Assembly: GCA_009784025.1 (NCBI GenBank)
Contig: WQVK01000002.1
Location: forward strand, 1 to 64,000
Length of the DNA: 64,000 bases
Direction: 5' to 3'
Source: Defluviitaleaceae bacterium
Lineage (GTDB): Bacteria; Bacillota; Clostridia; Lachnospirales; WQUN01
Made by a program: the position numbers and the translations under genes. Shown here one piece after another: positions 51,191 through 60,594 of the stretch (the first letter of the stretch is position 1; every line of letters begins with the position of its first letter). The notes under the pieces are model-generated. The model saw nothing but the letters and a program-made list of their open reading frames with translations, did not search any database and was not told the origin of the DNA.

Positions 51191-51213
51191 ACTTTTTGTG
51201 ATAGGGGGAACAT

Positions 51214-51972
51214 ATGGGCATTAAAATGATAGTAACAGACCTAGACGGAACGTTTTTGCGGGATGATAAGACGGTGTCTGATTATACTCGTGATGTGTTT
51301 AGAAGATGCCGAGAGAAGGGGATTAAGCTGGTTTTTGCTACGGGGCGAAGCAGTTATAGGCAAATCCCTAGGGAGCTGTTTGATGGGGAAGTTTTATCCA
51401 ACGGGGCTGTGGCTTTTGTGGGTGATGAGAGGATTTACCACAAGCCCATGCCCATTGCCCAAGCGCGGAAGCTGTTAACCACCGCAGAAAATGCCGGGAT
51501 GTATATAGTGGCCAGCAGGGGTGACAGGCATCTGGCAAATTTTAACCTGCGAGAGGCTACAGGTTACTTAGATGGCGAAATTGCGGATTTTAACAAGCTT
51601 GACTTCGAGCCGCATATTATATTTTCTTCTGCTAAAACGGCGCAGGAGATAGAGTTTTTTGAAAACAATTTGCCGGAAAATTACCACATGATAGTTTTTA
51701 AGGATGGCATGGCCTTGATTGCCCGTGAAGAGGCGGTGAAATCTAAGGCTGTGGCGGCCGTGGCCGGTTATTGGGGGATAAAACCGGCAGAAATAGCGGG
51801 CTTTGGTGATGATTTAAACGACATAGATTTGCTGCAATATTGCGGGGTTGGCGTGGCTATGGCAAATGCCCAGGATGAAACAAAACAAGTGGCAAATCAA
51901 ATTTGTGATACCAACGAGAATGACGGTGTGGCCAGGTGGATAGAGGAGAACCTGCTACGGAATGAACTTTAA
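51214..51972 (+). CDS. Cof-type HAD hydrolase
   Basis: 252 residues. Motif I 'VTDLDGTFL' with the nucleophile Asp, motif II 'VFATGRS', Lys in 'EEAVKSKAVAAVAGYWGI' and motif IV 'GFGDDLNDIDLL'. The C2-type cap of the Cof/YidA subfamily lies between. Members remove phosphate from sugar phosphates or flavin precursors; the substrate is unknown. AGGGGGA lies before the ATG. Confidence 0.92.
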   Translation: MGIKMIVTDLDGTFLRDDKTVSDYTRDVFRRCREKGIKLVFATGRSSYRQIPRELFDGEVLSNGAVAFVGDERIYHKPMPIAQARKLLTTAENAGMYIVASRGDRHLANFNLREATGYLDGEIADFNKLDFEPHIIFSSAKTAQEIEFFENNLPENYHMIVFKDGMALIAREEAVKSKAVAAVAGYWGIKPAEIAGFGDDLNDIDLLQYCGVGVAMANAQDETKQVANQICDTNENDGVARWIEENLLRNEL

Positions 51973-52021
51973 CCTTAAAACGGCGGACGGCAATATGCTT
52001 CGGTGCAACCCAAATGCCTAG

Positions 52022-53677
<1,656 letters not shown>

Positions 53678-53811
53678 TGTACGCACAGGAAATGGCGTGA
53701 CGCAATAGTTAAACTTAGAGTTAAACAAGGGGCAGCTTTCTAGAAATGAAAACTGCTGAAATTCCGCCAAGGATGCGTGGAACAGGCTTGAAGGATGAGG
53801 TGAGTGCAAAC

Positions 53812-54465
53812 ATGTTCAAAGCTGTGATGTTCGATTTAGACGACACCTTGCTTGACAGAAGCAAGGCGGCTGACGCCATGTTTTCTATTATTGCAAGAGA
53901 ATGTTATTCAAATAAAGCTACGGATGAAATGCTGCAAAGCTTTCGAAAATATGATAACAACGGATATAGCAGCAAGGTGACGGCATTAAATCGCCTGTTT
54001 GACGATTTCCGGCCTGATTATAGGATACCATCTACGGAAATCTATGCCTTTTGGGGCGCGCATTTTTCGGATTGTTTTTTGATGGACGAGACTGCCCTTG
54101 CCACGATAAAAATAATAGTTTCCAGTGTGAAAACGGCAATAATCACAAACGGGTCAAGCCAAATGCAGAGGGCTAAGATAGAAAAAACAGGGCTTGATAA
54201 GATTTTTGACGTGATACTAATATCCGATGATGTTGGGGCAAAAAAGCCCGATTTGCGGATTTTTGAAATGGCGATACAAAAGTTGGGCATACAGCCCAAA
54301 GAAGCATTATTTGTAGGGGACAACCTGGCGAATGATGTGGGTGGCAGCCAAAAGGCCGGCATGAATGGGGTTTGGTTTAATCCAAATAGGCTTAGAAACG
54401 ATACGGATGTTGTTCCGTTTAAAGAAATTGCTTGTTTTTCAGAGATTTTGCCCCTTGTTTCCTAG
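53812..54465 (+). CDS. HAD family hydrolase (phosphoglycolate phosphatase-like)
   Basis: 217 residues. Motif I 'VMFDLDDTLLDRS', motif II 'AIITNGSS', 'KIFDVILISDDVGAKKPDLRIFE' with the conserved Lys (SDDVGAKKPD), and motif IV 'FVGDNLANDVGG'. The cap is the small helical C1 type. Substrate unknown. Start placed at the ATG at 53812 (AGGTG 9 bases upstream), which begins the conserved fold; the frame extends 22 codons further up. Its end overlaps the convergent spoIVB stop by 4 bases. Confidence 0.9.
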   Translation: MFKAVMFDLDDTLLDRSKAADAMFSIIARECYSNKATDEMLQSFRKYDNNGYSSKVTALNRLFDDFRPDYRIPSTEIYAFWGAHFSDCFLMDETALATIKIIVSSVKTAIITNGSSQMQRAKIEKTGLDKIFDVILISDDVGAKKPDLRIFEMAIQKLGIQPKEALFVGDNLANDVGGSQKAGMNGVWFNPNRLRNDTDVVPFKEIACFSEILPLVS

Positions 54466-55730
54466 CTAGATGCCGCTTCCCCCACCATATTTTCGATAAA
54501 AATCCCATATCCTTTGGTGGGGTCTTGTACAAACACATGGGTGACAGCCCCAATTACCCTGCCGTCTTGTAGGATTGGGCTGCCGCTCATGCCTTGTACT
54601 ATGCCGCCGGTGATTTTTAGTAGGGTGGGATCTGTGATGCGTATTACCATGCCTTTTGTTTCGTCTGTGGTGAAGCGGTTTACGTTTTCTATTGTTATTT
54701 CAAATTCTTGTACTTTGGTGCCTGCTACATTCGTAAGGATTGTAGCGGGCCCTTCTTGTATTTGGCTACGTAGGGCTATGGGCATGGGGGCGCGGCCTGT
54801 GGACACTGCCCCGTAGTCTAGCTTGCCGTAGATGCCGCTGGGGCAGTTTTTTGTTACAACCCCTATGGTTTGGTTGGTGTTTACGCTGCCTTCTAGCTCA
54901 CCCGGGGCGCCCCTTGCGCCGCGTTTTACGCTGGTTACGGTGGAGGGCATTATTATGCCGCTTTGTACGCTCATTAGGCGTTTTGTATCCACATCTACTA
55001 TACCATGGCCAAGTGCGCCAAAGCTGCCGTTTGCGGGGTTATAAAATGTTAGCGTGCCTATGCCCTTTGTGGAATCCCGCACCCATGCTCCAATACGGCG
55101 CGTGTTGTCGTTGGCGGCTTCTTCGGGGGATACTGTTACTTCTATTTCAATATCGTCGCGGAGCAGGGTAAAAACTACGCAGGCTACGCTGTTTGCCACA
55201 TGTTCGCTTAGGGCTTCTTTGGTTTTAATTTCCACGCCGTCTGCGGAGATTATTAAATCTCCACCGCGCAATATTTCATCGGATGGGCGATGGGTTTCGC
55301 CGTCTGTGCCGGGGAAGCTACTTGTGCCCAGCACCATCACGCCGTCTGTGTTTATACGCACGCCAATGGCAGTACCCAGCGGAACTACCTTGGTTTCTGG
55401 CACTACATTCAAAAGCACCCTGCGCAGCGGCAGCCCAAAGGCTTCTATGGTCATTTCTGCGTAGCCTTGCCCCTGGGTGTGCAGCATCACCGGCCCAGAC
55501 AGACGCAGGCGCGGCCCGTCGCTTATGGAATAATCATTTACCTTAGCTACGGCCATGGTTTCGCTGCTAAAAGTGGCAGAAAGAGGCAGGCCAATATCCA
55601 ATGTGTGGGTGGTAAATTCCACAAGCCGAATGGTGCTGGGTAACCGCATAAGAAATGCCGCATTGCCAACAATAAACCCGATGGCCACGGATATGAAAAG
55701 CAAAATTACAGTCTTAAATTTTTGGCGCAT
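54462..55730 (-). CDS. spoIVB: SpoIVB sporulation signalling protease (S55 family)
   Basis: 422 residues, like B. subtilis SpoIVB. One N-terminal membrane helix (about 8-27), a PDZ domain at about 120-200 ('GGDLIISADGVEIKTKEAL'), then the S55 peptidase with 'GALGHGIVD' (His) and 'GGIVQGMSGSPILQDGRVIG' (catalytic Ser near 382-384), ending 'HVFVQDPTKGYGIFIENM'. Secreted from the forespore, it triggers pro-sigma-K processing. Its presence shows a spore-forming lineage. spo0A, its usual neighbour, is not here. AAGGGGG precedes the ATG. Confidence 0.95.
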   Translation of the reverse strand: MRQKFKTVILLFISVAIGFIVGNAAFLMRLPSTIRLVEFTTHTLDIGLPLSATFSSETMAVAKVNDYSISDGPRLRLSGPVMLHTQGQGYAEMTIEAFGLPLRRVLLNVVPETKVVPLGTAIGVRINTDGVMVLGTSSFPGTDGETHRPSDEILRGGDLIISADGVEIKTKEALSEHVANSVACVVFTLLRDDIEIEVTVSPEEAANDNTRRIGAWVRDSTKGIGTLTFYNPANGSFGALGHGIVDVDTKRLMSVQSGIIMPSTVTSVKRGARGAPGELEGSVNTNQTIGVVTKNCPSGIYGKLDYGAVSTGRAPMPIALRSQIQEGPATILTNVAGTKVQEFEITIENVNRFTTDETKGMVIRITDPTLLKITGGIVQGMSGSPILQDGRVIGAVTHVFVQDPTKGYGIFIENMVGEAASS

Positions 55731-55770
55731 ATATAAAACCCCCTTTCTCTTATGCGGAGGGCGACTCCGT

Positions 55771-55798
55771 TAAAATACAGGCATGTGCTTTCGTATGC
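55771..55798 (-). promoter_or_regulatory. Candidate forespore (sigma-G-like) promoter of spoIVB
   Basis: Minus strand: -35 GCATA (55794-55798), 16 bases, -10 TATTTTA (55771-55777). This fits the sigma-G pattern gyATr ... cAtnmTA at all but one position. spoIVB is sigma-F/sigma-G dependent in B. subtilis, which supports the reading. Confidence 0.45.
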
Positions 55799-55852
55799 GT
55801 CTCGCAGCCTGATTCAAAGCTGGTGGCTGAAACGGTTCTGGCATCCTATCCG

Positions 55853-55893
55853 GCGATTTCAACTTATTACAGATTGTAATAAGTTGAAATCGC
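55853..55893. repeat. TTATTACA-family palindrome in the spoIVB-ung gap
   Basis: A 19-bp perfect stem (GCGATTTCAACTTATTACA and complement) with loop GAT. The inner part is the same as at 12067 and 19153. There is no T run, so it is not an obvious terminator here. The remaining part of the 339-base gap 55731-56069 shows no gene. Confidence 0.75.
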
Positions 55894-56069
55894 TTCTGCC
55901 GAACGTTGTCTCCGGTTAATGAAATACAATCCTCGTTATTCTTGCCGGGTTTCGGCGTAGTTATGCAGAAAAAAACTCCAGCAAAGGGATATGTTTATAT
56001 CCTAATGCTGAAGTTTTTGTCACGTTTTTTAAAAAGCGGATGGAGCGACTATGAAACCGCAGATGAGTG

Positions 56070-56741
56070 TTAAACATTAGGAATCTGCCAGTCTATCCCA
56101 TCAATTCCATGCCCGGCCAGGAACTCATTAGCCCGGGAGAAATGCCTGCACCCAAAAAATTTCCCGCCTGCCAGCGGGCTAGGATGCGCCGCCTGTAGCA
56201 CCAGATGCTGCGGGTTGTTAAAAATCTGTCCCTTGGCTTTGGCATCGTTGCCCCAAAGCATGGCCACTAGTGGTTTTTTCCGCTGGTTTAGTTTTTCTAG
56301 CACGGCGGCTGTGAAAATTTCCCAGCCGCGACCGGCATGGCTACGGCTGGCTTTTGCCCGCACGGTTAGCACATTGTTTAGCAATAACACGCCTTGGTTT
56401 GCCCAATGCACAAGATGCCCATTATTTGGCAGAGTACATCCAATATCCGTGGCCAGTTCCTTAAAAATATTCTGCAAAGAAGGGGGCGTTTTTGCCCCAG
56501 GCAGCACAGAAAAAGCCAGCCCATGGGCTTCGCCAGGGTTAATATAAGGGTCTTGTCCCACAATCACCACCTTAACATCCCCAAAAGATGTAAGCTTAAG
56601 CGCATTAAAAATATCAAACATCCCTGGGTAAACCGTTAGGCTTCGGTACTCATTCTTCAAAAATTCCCGCAGCTGAAGGTAGTAATCTTTCTCAAATTCC
56701 CCGGCCAAAATCTCATCCCAATCGTTGTTTAGCTGTACCAT
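56070..56741 (-). CDS. ung: Uracil-DNA glycosylase
   Basis: 223 residues. 'VVIVGQDPYINPGEAHGLAFSV' with catalytic Asp64, 'GVLLLNNVLTV' and 'VLQAAHPSPLAGGKFFGCRHFSRAN' (catalytic His in AAHPSPL) are family-1 Ung motifs. It removes uracil from DNA. The ATG at 56741 has GGGGTGA upstream; the ATG at 56759 would add six unlikely residues. Confidence 0.97.
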   Translation of the reverse strand: MVQLNNDWDEILAGEFEKDYYLQLREFLKNEYRSLTVYPGMFDIFNALKLTSFGDVKVVIVGQDPYINPGEAHGLAFSVLPGAKTPPSLQNIFKELATDIGCTLPNNGHLVHWANQGVLLLNNVLTVRAKASRSHAGRGWEIFTAAVLEKLNQRKKPLVAMLWGNDAKAKGQIFNNPQHLVLQAAHPSPLAGGKFFGCRHFSRANEFLAGHGIDGIDWQIPNV

Positions 56742-56762
56742 AAAAATCACCCCAGACAAAAT

Positions 56763-56791
56763 TTGACGATTAAGTCAATGATGTGTATAAT
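56763..56791 (+). promoter_or_regulatory. Near-consensus promoter of the rplS operon
   Basis: -35 TTGACG (56763-56768), 17 bases, -10 TATAAT (56786-56791). The start near 56798 gives a leader of about 125 bases. The leader contains a CCCAGCTTTTTT/AAAAAAGCTGG hairpin, which could be L19-type regulation or just a dispersed-repeat arm (TGTGGGCAAAGCCCATTG). Confidence 0.75.
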
Positions 56792-56923
56792 ACCCTAGCC
56801 TAAGCAAAAAGCAAAATAAAACTTTGAAGTTTTTGCCCAGCTTTTTTCGCGCTTTAGTAAAAAAGCTGGTGGGTGTGGGCAAAGCCCATTGTCTTGTCAT
56901 AATACAGTAGGAGGCAACAAGCA

Positions 56924-57292
56924 ATGCATTCTAAAATTAGAGAAATTGAACAGGCGCAGCTTAAATCAGAAGTGCCAGCGTTCAACATCGGCGACACTGT
57001 TAAGGTGTACGGCAAAATCGTAGAAGGCACAAAGGAAAGAATCCAGGTGTTTGAAGGTGTAGTGCTAAAGCGTCAAGGCGGCGGCCCTCGTGAGACTTTC
57101 ACCGTGCGTAGGCTTTCTGGCGGTATTGGCGTAGAAAAAACATGGCCGCTTCATTCACCAAGGGTGGATAGAGTAGAAGTTGTGCGCCGTGGTATTGTGC
57201 GCCGCGCAAAACTATTCTACCTTAGGGATAGGATTGGTAAAGCTGCCAAGGTTAAAGAGGCAATTTTCACGAAAGCAAAAAAGGACGCTTAA
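56924..57292 (+). CDS. rplS: 50S ribosomal protein L19
   Basis: 122 residues. '[34 protein letters not shown]', '[26 protein letters not shown]' and '[27 protein letters not shown]' are canonical for bL19 (read in parts). It sits at the 30S-50S interface. AGGAGG is 10 bases upstream. First gene of rplS-lepB-rbgA-dusB. Confidence 0.97.
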   Translation: MHSKIREIEQAQLKSEVPAFNIGDTVKVYGKIVEGTKERIQVFEGVVLKRQGGGPRETFTVRRLSGGIGVEKTWPLHSPRVDRVEVVRRGIVRRAKLFYLRDRIGKAAKVKEAIFTKAKKDA

Positions 57293-57295
57293 TAT

Positions 57296-57856
57296 ATGTT
57301 AAGCCGCATTAGTAACCCGTTTTTGCGTGGCCTGGCGGAATGGCTGGCGACAATTTTGTTGGCAGTTATACTCTTCTTTGTGATGCGGACTTTCCTGTTT
57401 AGAACTGCCTCAGTTGTGGGCAATTCTATGGAGCCAACCCTTCAACATGGTGATATGGTTGTGCTAAACCGCCTTTCTTACTGGTTTATTAGCCCCAGGG
57501 CAGGCGATATCGTAGCTTTTCCGTATCAGGGCAACCCGTCTGAAATGTATATCAAACGGGTTGTTGGCGTACCCGGAGATATTATAGACCTACGCAATGG
57601 CATATTCTACGTGAATGACCAACCCATGGACGACGATTTCACAGGAATTGAAGTTCTAGCCATAGGCAATATCAGCTTCCCTACAGAAGCAGTGCCAGAA
57701 GGGCATTTCTTCGTGCTGGGCGACAACCGCAACCAAAGCAAAGACAGCCGCTTCACATCTGTAGGCACAATCCCAGAAGGGGATATGCTGGGCAAGGTGC
57801 TGGTGCGCATATGGCCGCTAGGCTCTCTTGGGCGGGTGGGCAGCAATGGACAATGA
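57296..57856 (+). CDS. lepB: Signal peptidase I
   Basis: 186 residues. One N-terminal membrane helix (about 14-34), then 'VVGNSMEPTLQHGDMVVLNR' with catalytic Ser44, 'MYIKRVVGVPGD' with Lys87, and 'FFVLGDNRNQSKDSRFTSVG', the family's C-terminal box. It cleaves Sec signal peptides outside the membrane. It starts 3 bases after rplS and overlaps rbgA by 11 bases. The rplS-lepB-rbgA order is common in Bacillota. Confidence 0.95.
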   Translation: MLSRISNPFLRGLAEWLATILLAVILFFVMRTFLFRTASVVGNSMEPTLQHGDMVVLNRLSYWFISPRAGDIVAFPYQGNPSEMYIKRVVGVPGDIIDLRNGIFYVNDQPMDDDFTGIEVLAIGNISFPTEAVPEGHFFVLGDNRNQSKDSRFTSVGTIPEGDMLGKVLVRIWPLGSLGRVGSNGQ

Positions 57857-58772
57857 CAGGTTGATGGATATACAGTGGTACCCAGGTCATATGACCAAAA
57901 CCAAGCGAATGCTAGTCACCCAAATGAAATTGGTAGATGTGGTGGTAGAGCTGCTTGACGCCAGGGTGCCCATGTCTAGCCGCAATCCAGACCTTGACAC
58001 ATTAGCTAAGGATAAACGCCGCGTGCTGGTGCTGAACAAAGCAGACCTTGCAGACCCAGATACTACAGCTCAGTGGGAGGAATATTTCCGGCAACTGGGC
58101 TTTTTTGCATTGGCGGTGAACGCTAAAGACAACGACAAGAAAAAAGGCGGCACAGGCCGCATGGCCGCCAAGCTACAAGAGATAATGCGCCCAAAATCAC
58201 AGCAGCAGCTAAAGCGCGGCCGGGTTAACATTCCAATACGCGCCATGATTGTAGGTATCCCAAACGTGGGTAAATCCACATTCATAAACCAGCTGGCTGG
58301 CCGGGCAAGCACCATCACCGCAGACCGCCCGGGCGTTACCCGCGGCCGCCAATGGATAAAAATAGACAATTCCTTCGACTTAATGGACACCCCAGGCGTG
58401 TTATGGCCAAAATTTGAAGACCAAATGGTGGGCTTGCGCCTGGCTGTAACCGGCGCAGTATCCGACAACATACTAGACAAAATCACACTCTGCGAACACC
58501 TAATAAAAATGCTAATGGAAATAGACCCACAAATACTAAGCAAACGCTACAAAACCGACCTAACCCCCCCAATGCCCCCTCGGGAAATCCTAACCGAAAT
58601 AGGCGCAGCTCGCGGCTTCAAAATGAAGGGCGGCATAATAGACATAGAACGTGCCGCAATAATAATAACCGACGAGTTTAGGGGCGGGAAACTGGGTAGG
58701 ATATCATTGGAAAAACCGCCAGAGGAAAAATCGTCAGAGGCTTCGCCTCCGACACCTCCACCCGCTTTTTGA
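57846..58772 (+). CDS. rbgA: Ribosome biogenesis GTPase RbgA (YlqF)
   Basis: 308 residues, a circularly permuted GTPase: 'VLNKAD' (G4, 62-67) comes before 'GIPNVGKST' (G1, 137-145) and 'DTPGV' (G3, 181-185). 'MDIQWYPGHMTKTKRML' is the conserved N-terminus. It acts in late 50S assembly. Two starts are possible: ATG 57846 (used, overlapping lepB) and ATG 57864, which matches the usual first residue. The last ~15 residues (SSEASPPTPPPAF) are translated from a dispersed intergenic repeat, so the gene has been extended by it. Confidence 0.93.
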   Translation: MDNDRLMDIQWYPGHMTKTKRMLVTQMKLVDVVVELLDARVPMSSRNPDLDTLAKDKRRVLVLNKADLADPDTTAQWEEYFRQLGFFALAVNAKDNDKKKGGTGRMAAKLQEIMRPKSQQQLKRGRVNIPIRAMIVGIPNVGKSTFINQLAGRASTITADRPGVTRGRQWIKIDNSFDLMDTPGVLWPKFEDQMVGLRLAVTGAVSDNILDKITLCEHLIKMLMEIDPQILSKRYKTDLTPPMPPREILTEIGAARGFKMKGGIIDIERAAIIITDEFRGGKLGRISLEKPPEEKSSEASPPTPPPAF

Positions 58773-58795
58773 AAAAAGCGGGGCAAAAACTTTAA
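58729..58795. repeat. Dispersed element inserted over the rbgA 3' end
   Basis: ATCGTCAGAGGCTTCGCC, TCCGACACCTCC and a CCCGCTTTTTTG-type hairpin, with AAAAACTTTAAT after it. The first 44 bases are read as rbgA codons in frame up to the TGA at 58770-58772. Confidence 0.8.
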
Positions 58796-58809
58796 TATTG
58801 GATGTTGGT

Positions 58810-59775
58810 ATGAAGATTGGTAGCCTTGAGCTAAGAAATAACCTGATTATGGCCCCTATGGCAGGGGTTACGGATAAATTTTTTCGGGAGATTGTGCATG
58901 ATTTTGGCGCGGGGCTTACGGTTTCCGAGATGGTTAGCGCTAAGAGTATTGTATATGGCAACAAGAATACGGCTAGGCTGATGGAAAACCCGCCAAAGCT
59001 GCGGCCGTTTTCAGTGCAATTCTTCGGCAGCGAGCCGGAAACAATAGCAGAAGCGATAAAAATACTTGGCCCGGCCGAGTTTGACATAGTTGATATAAAC
59101 ATGGGCTGCCCCATGCCAAAAATCGTGAAAAACGGCGAGGGGGCGGCACTTATGAAAGACCCGGCCCTAGCTGGGCGGATAATCTCTGCGGCGGTGAGGG
59201 CTTCCAACCGCCCCGTAACCGTGAAAATCCGCAGGGGTTTCACCCCCAGCACCGCCAATGCTGTAGAAATGGCAAAAATAGCCGAGGCTTCTGGCGCGGC
59301 GGCAATAGCCGTACACGGCCGCACCCGTGACCAGCTGTACATGGGGCTTGCAGACTGGAACATAATCCGCGAAGTAAAGGCCGCCGTAAAAATACCTGTA
59401 GTAGGCAACGGCGACATTTACACCCCGCAAGATGCAGCCAGCCGCCTAGCCGAAACCGGCTGCGACGGCATAATGTTAGCCCGCGGCGCAATGGGTAACC
59501 CTTGGCTTTTTAGCCGCAGCCTAACCCTGCTACAAACAGGTCAGCTACCCCCACCGCCATCCCACGCCGAAATAATCGCCACGGCCCTAAAACACCTGCA
59601 AATGGTAGCAGAGTGCCCCCAAACCCAACCATACGAAATGCGCAAGCATCTATCCTGGTACACAAAAGGCATGCCCGGTTCTGCCGAAGCCCGCCACCAA
59701 ATTAACCAAGCAAAAACAGCGCAAGAAATGAAAGAAATATTAATGTCATTAGCGGAGGAACCCGTTGATATATAA
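58810..59775 (+). CDS. dusB: tRNA-dihydrouridine synthase (DusB type)
   Basis: 321 residues. 'MKIGSLELRNNLIMAPMAGVTDKFFR' opens the FMN barrel. 'VQFFGSEPETIAEA' and 'DINMGCPMPKIVKNGEGAALM' with catalytic Cys100, 'VHGRTRDQLYMGLADW' and 'GNGDIYTPQDA' are Dus signatures. It reduces uridines in tRNA D-loops with NADPH. The ATG at 58810 (GGAT upstream) matches the family start; a TTG at 58798 is in frame. It follows rbgA after the repeat, so it is probably the last gene of the operon. Confidence 0.94.
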   Translation: MKIGSLELRNNLIMAPMAGVTDKFFREIVHDFGAGLTVSEMVSAKSIVYGNKNTARLMENPPKLRPFSVQFFGSEPETIAEAIKILGPAEFDIVDINMGCPMPKIVKNGEGAALMKDPALAGRIISAAVRASNRPVTVKIRRGFTPSTANAVEMAKIAEASGAAAIAVHGRTRDQLYMGLADWNIIREVKAAVKIPVVGNGDIYTPQDAASRLAETGCDGIMLARGAMGNPWLFSRSLTLLQTGQLPPPPSHAEIIATALKHLQMVAECPQTQPYEMRKHLSWYTKGMPGSAEARHQINQAKTAQEMKEILMSLAEEPVDI

Positions 59776-59780
59776 AAATA

Positions 59781-59965
59781 AGACCGTCAGAGGCTCTGCT
59801 TCAGGCACCTCAAAAAACTTTAATTTTTGGGTAGCAGGCTATGCAATTCAGTTGGTCGCAAATTGCGACCAACTGAAACCACAAGTATCTGCAAAAACAC
59901 CAATGTTAAAGTTTTTGCCAAGCTTTTTTCAAAAAGCGGAAGGGGTTTGGGGCTACGCCCCAAGG
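59781..59965. repeat. Composite repeat with GTTGGTCG palindrome between dusB and the secreted protein
   Basis: Left arm ACCGTCAGAGGCTCTGC..GGCACCTC. Palindrome at 59847-59877 with arm TTCAGTTGGTCGCA. Right arm GCTTTTTTCAAAAAGC, then GGGGCTACGCCCCAAGG. Same build as 9063-9340. Confidence 0.75.
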
Positions 59966-59991
59966 TTTTGACTACGAAGGGATGACAAAAT

Positions 59992-60594
59992 ATGAAAAAG
60001 AGAAGCATAGCGGCAGTGTTGGCGCTTTGTATTGCGGTGGTTTCAATGGGGTATTTGTATACTACGGTTACCGCGCAGCCCGGGGATATTACAGACCCGC
60101 TGGTTACAAGGCGTTATGTAGATGATAGGATTGCCCAGGTTACGGCAGAGTTAGAGGCGCTTCGGGCGCAGATTTCTGGCGGGGGAGTGGCTTTCCCGCC
60201 TCCTGCAGAGCCTGGCCAGCCCATAACCCTAAGTGATAGGGAAATGCTTTTTCAAGATGTGATGATATTTTTTGAAGAAGTTTATGGAGATATGCTGCGG
60301 GTGGCCATGCATGGCGGCGCAGGGGAAGTAGTGCCGTTCGAGGCGCTGTTTGTGCCTGCGGGGCGTATCCTTATTGCAGAGGCTGGGGTGGAGTTTATCC
60401 TGCGTAGTGGCAATGGCATTGCTATTTCTGGGCCGGACGGCATGGTGAATATCACCGCTGGGGTGGATGTATCCAACGGCGAGACGATTCCACATAATAA
60501 TCTGATGCTTGTGCCGCGCAGTGACGGGCGCGGAATCAGTTTTGTAACGGATTCATGGCTTATGATAAAAGGCGGGTATAACATTGTCGGCTAA
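59992..60594 (+). CDS. Secreted or membrane-anchored protein of unknown function
   Basis: 200 residues. An N-terminal signal or anchor helix (MKKRSIAAVLALCIAVVSMGYLY) is followed by 'RRYVDDRIAQVTAELEALRAQI', a short predicted coiled coil. A C-terminal domain follows with 'VVPFEALFVPAGRILIAEAGVEFILRSGNGIAISG', 'VNITAGVDVSNGETIPHNNLMLVPRSDGRG' and 'WLMIKGGY' (read in parts). The pattern AEAG.EFILR...G...D...G..IP.NN...PR.DGRG recurs in clostridial secreted proteins, as far as I recall, without assigned function. It overlaps the membrane polymerase gene by 11 bases, so the two are co-translated. Confidence 0.75.
   Translation: MKKRSIAAVLALCIAVVSMGYLYTTVTAQPGDITDPLVTRRYVDDRIAQVTAELEALRAQISGGGVAFPPPAEPGQPITLSDREMLFQDVMIFFEEVYGDMLRVAMHGGAGEVVPFEALFVPAGRILIAEAGVEFILRSGNGIAISGPDGMVNITAGVDVSNGETIPHNNLMLVPRSDGRGISFVTDSWLMIKGGYNIVG

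Noticed and set aside
56798-56923. L19 leader regulatory RNA before rplS
   Set aside because: A hairpin is present, but I cannot match it to the known leader structure, and part of it looks like a dispersed-repeat arm. Kept only as a remark under the promoter.
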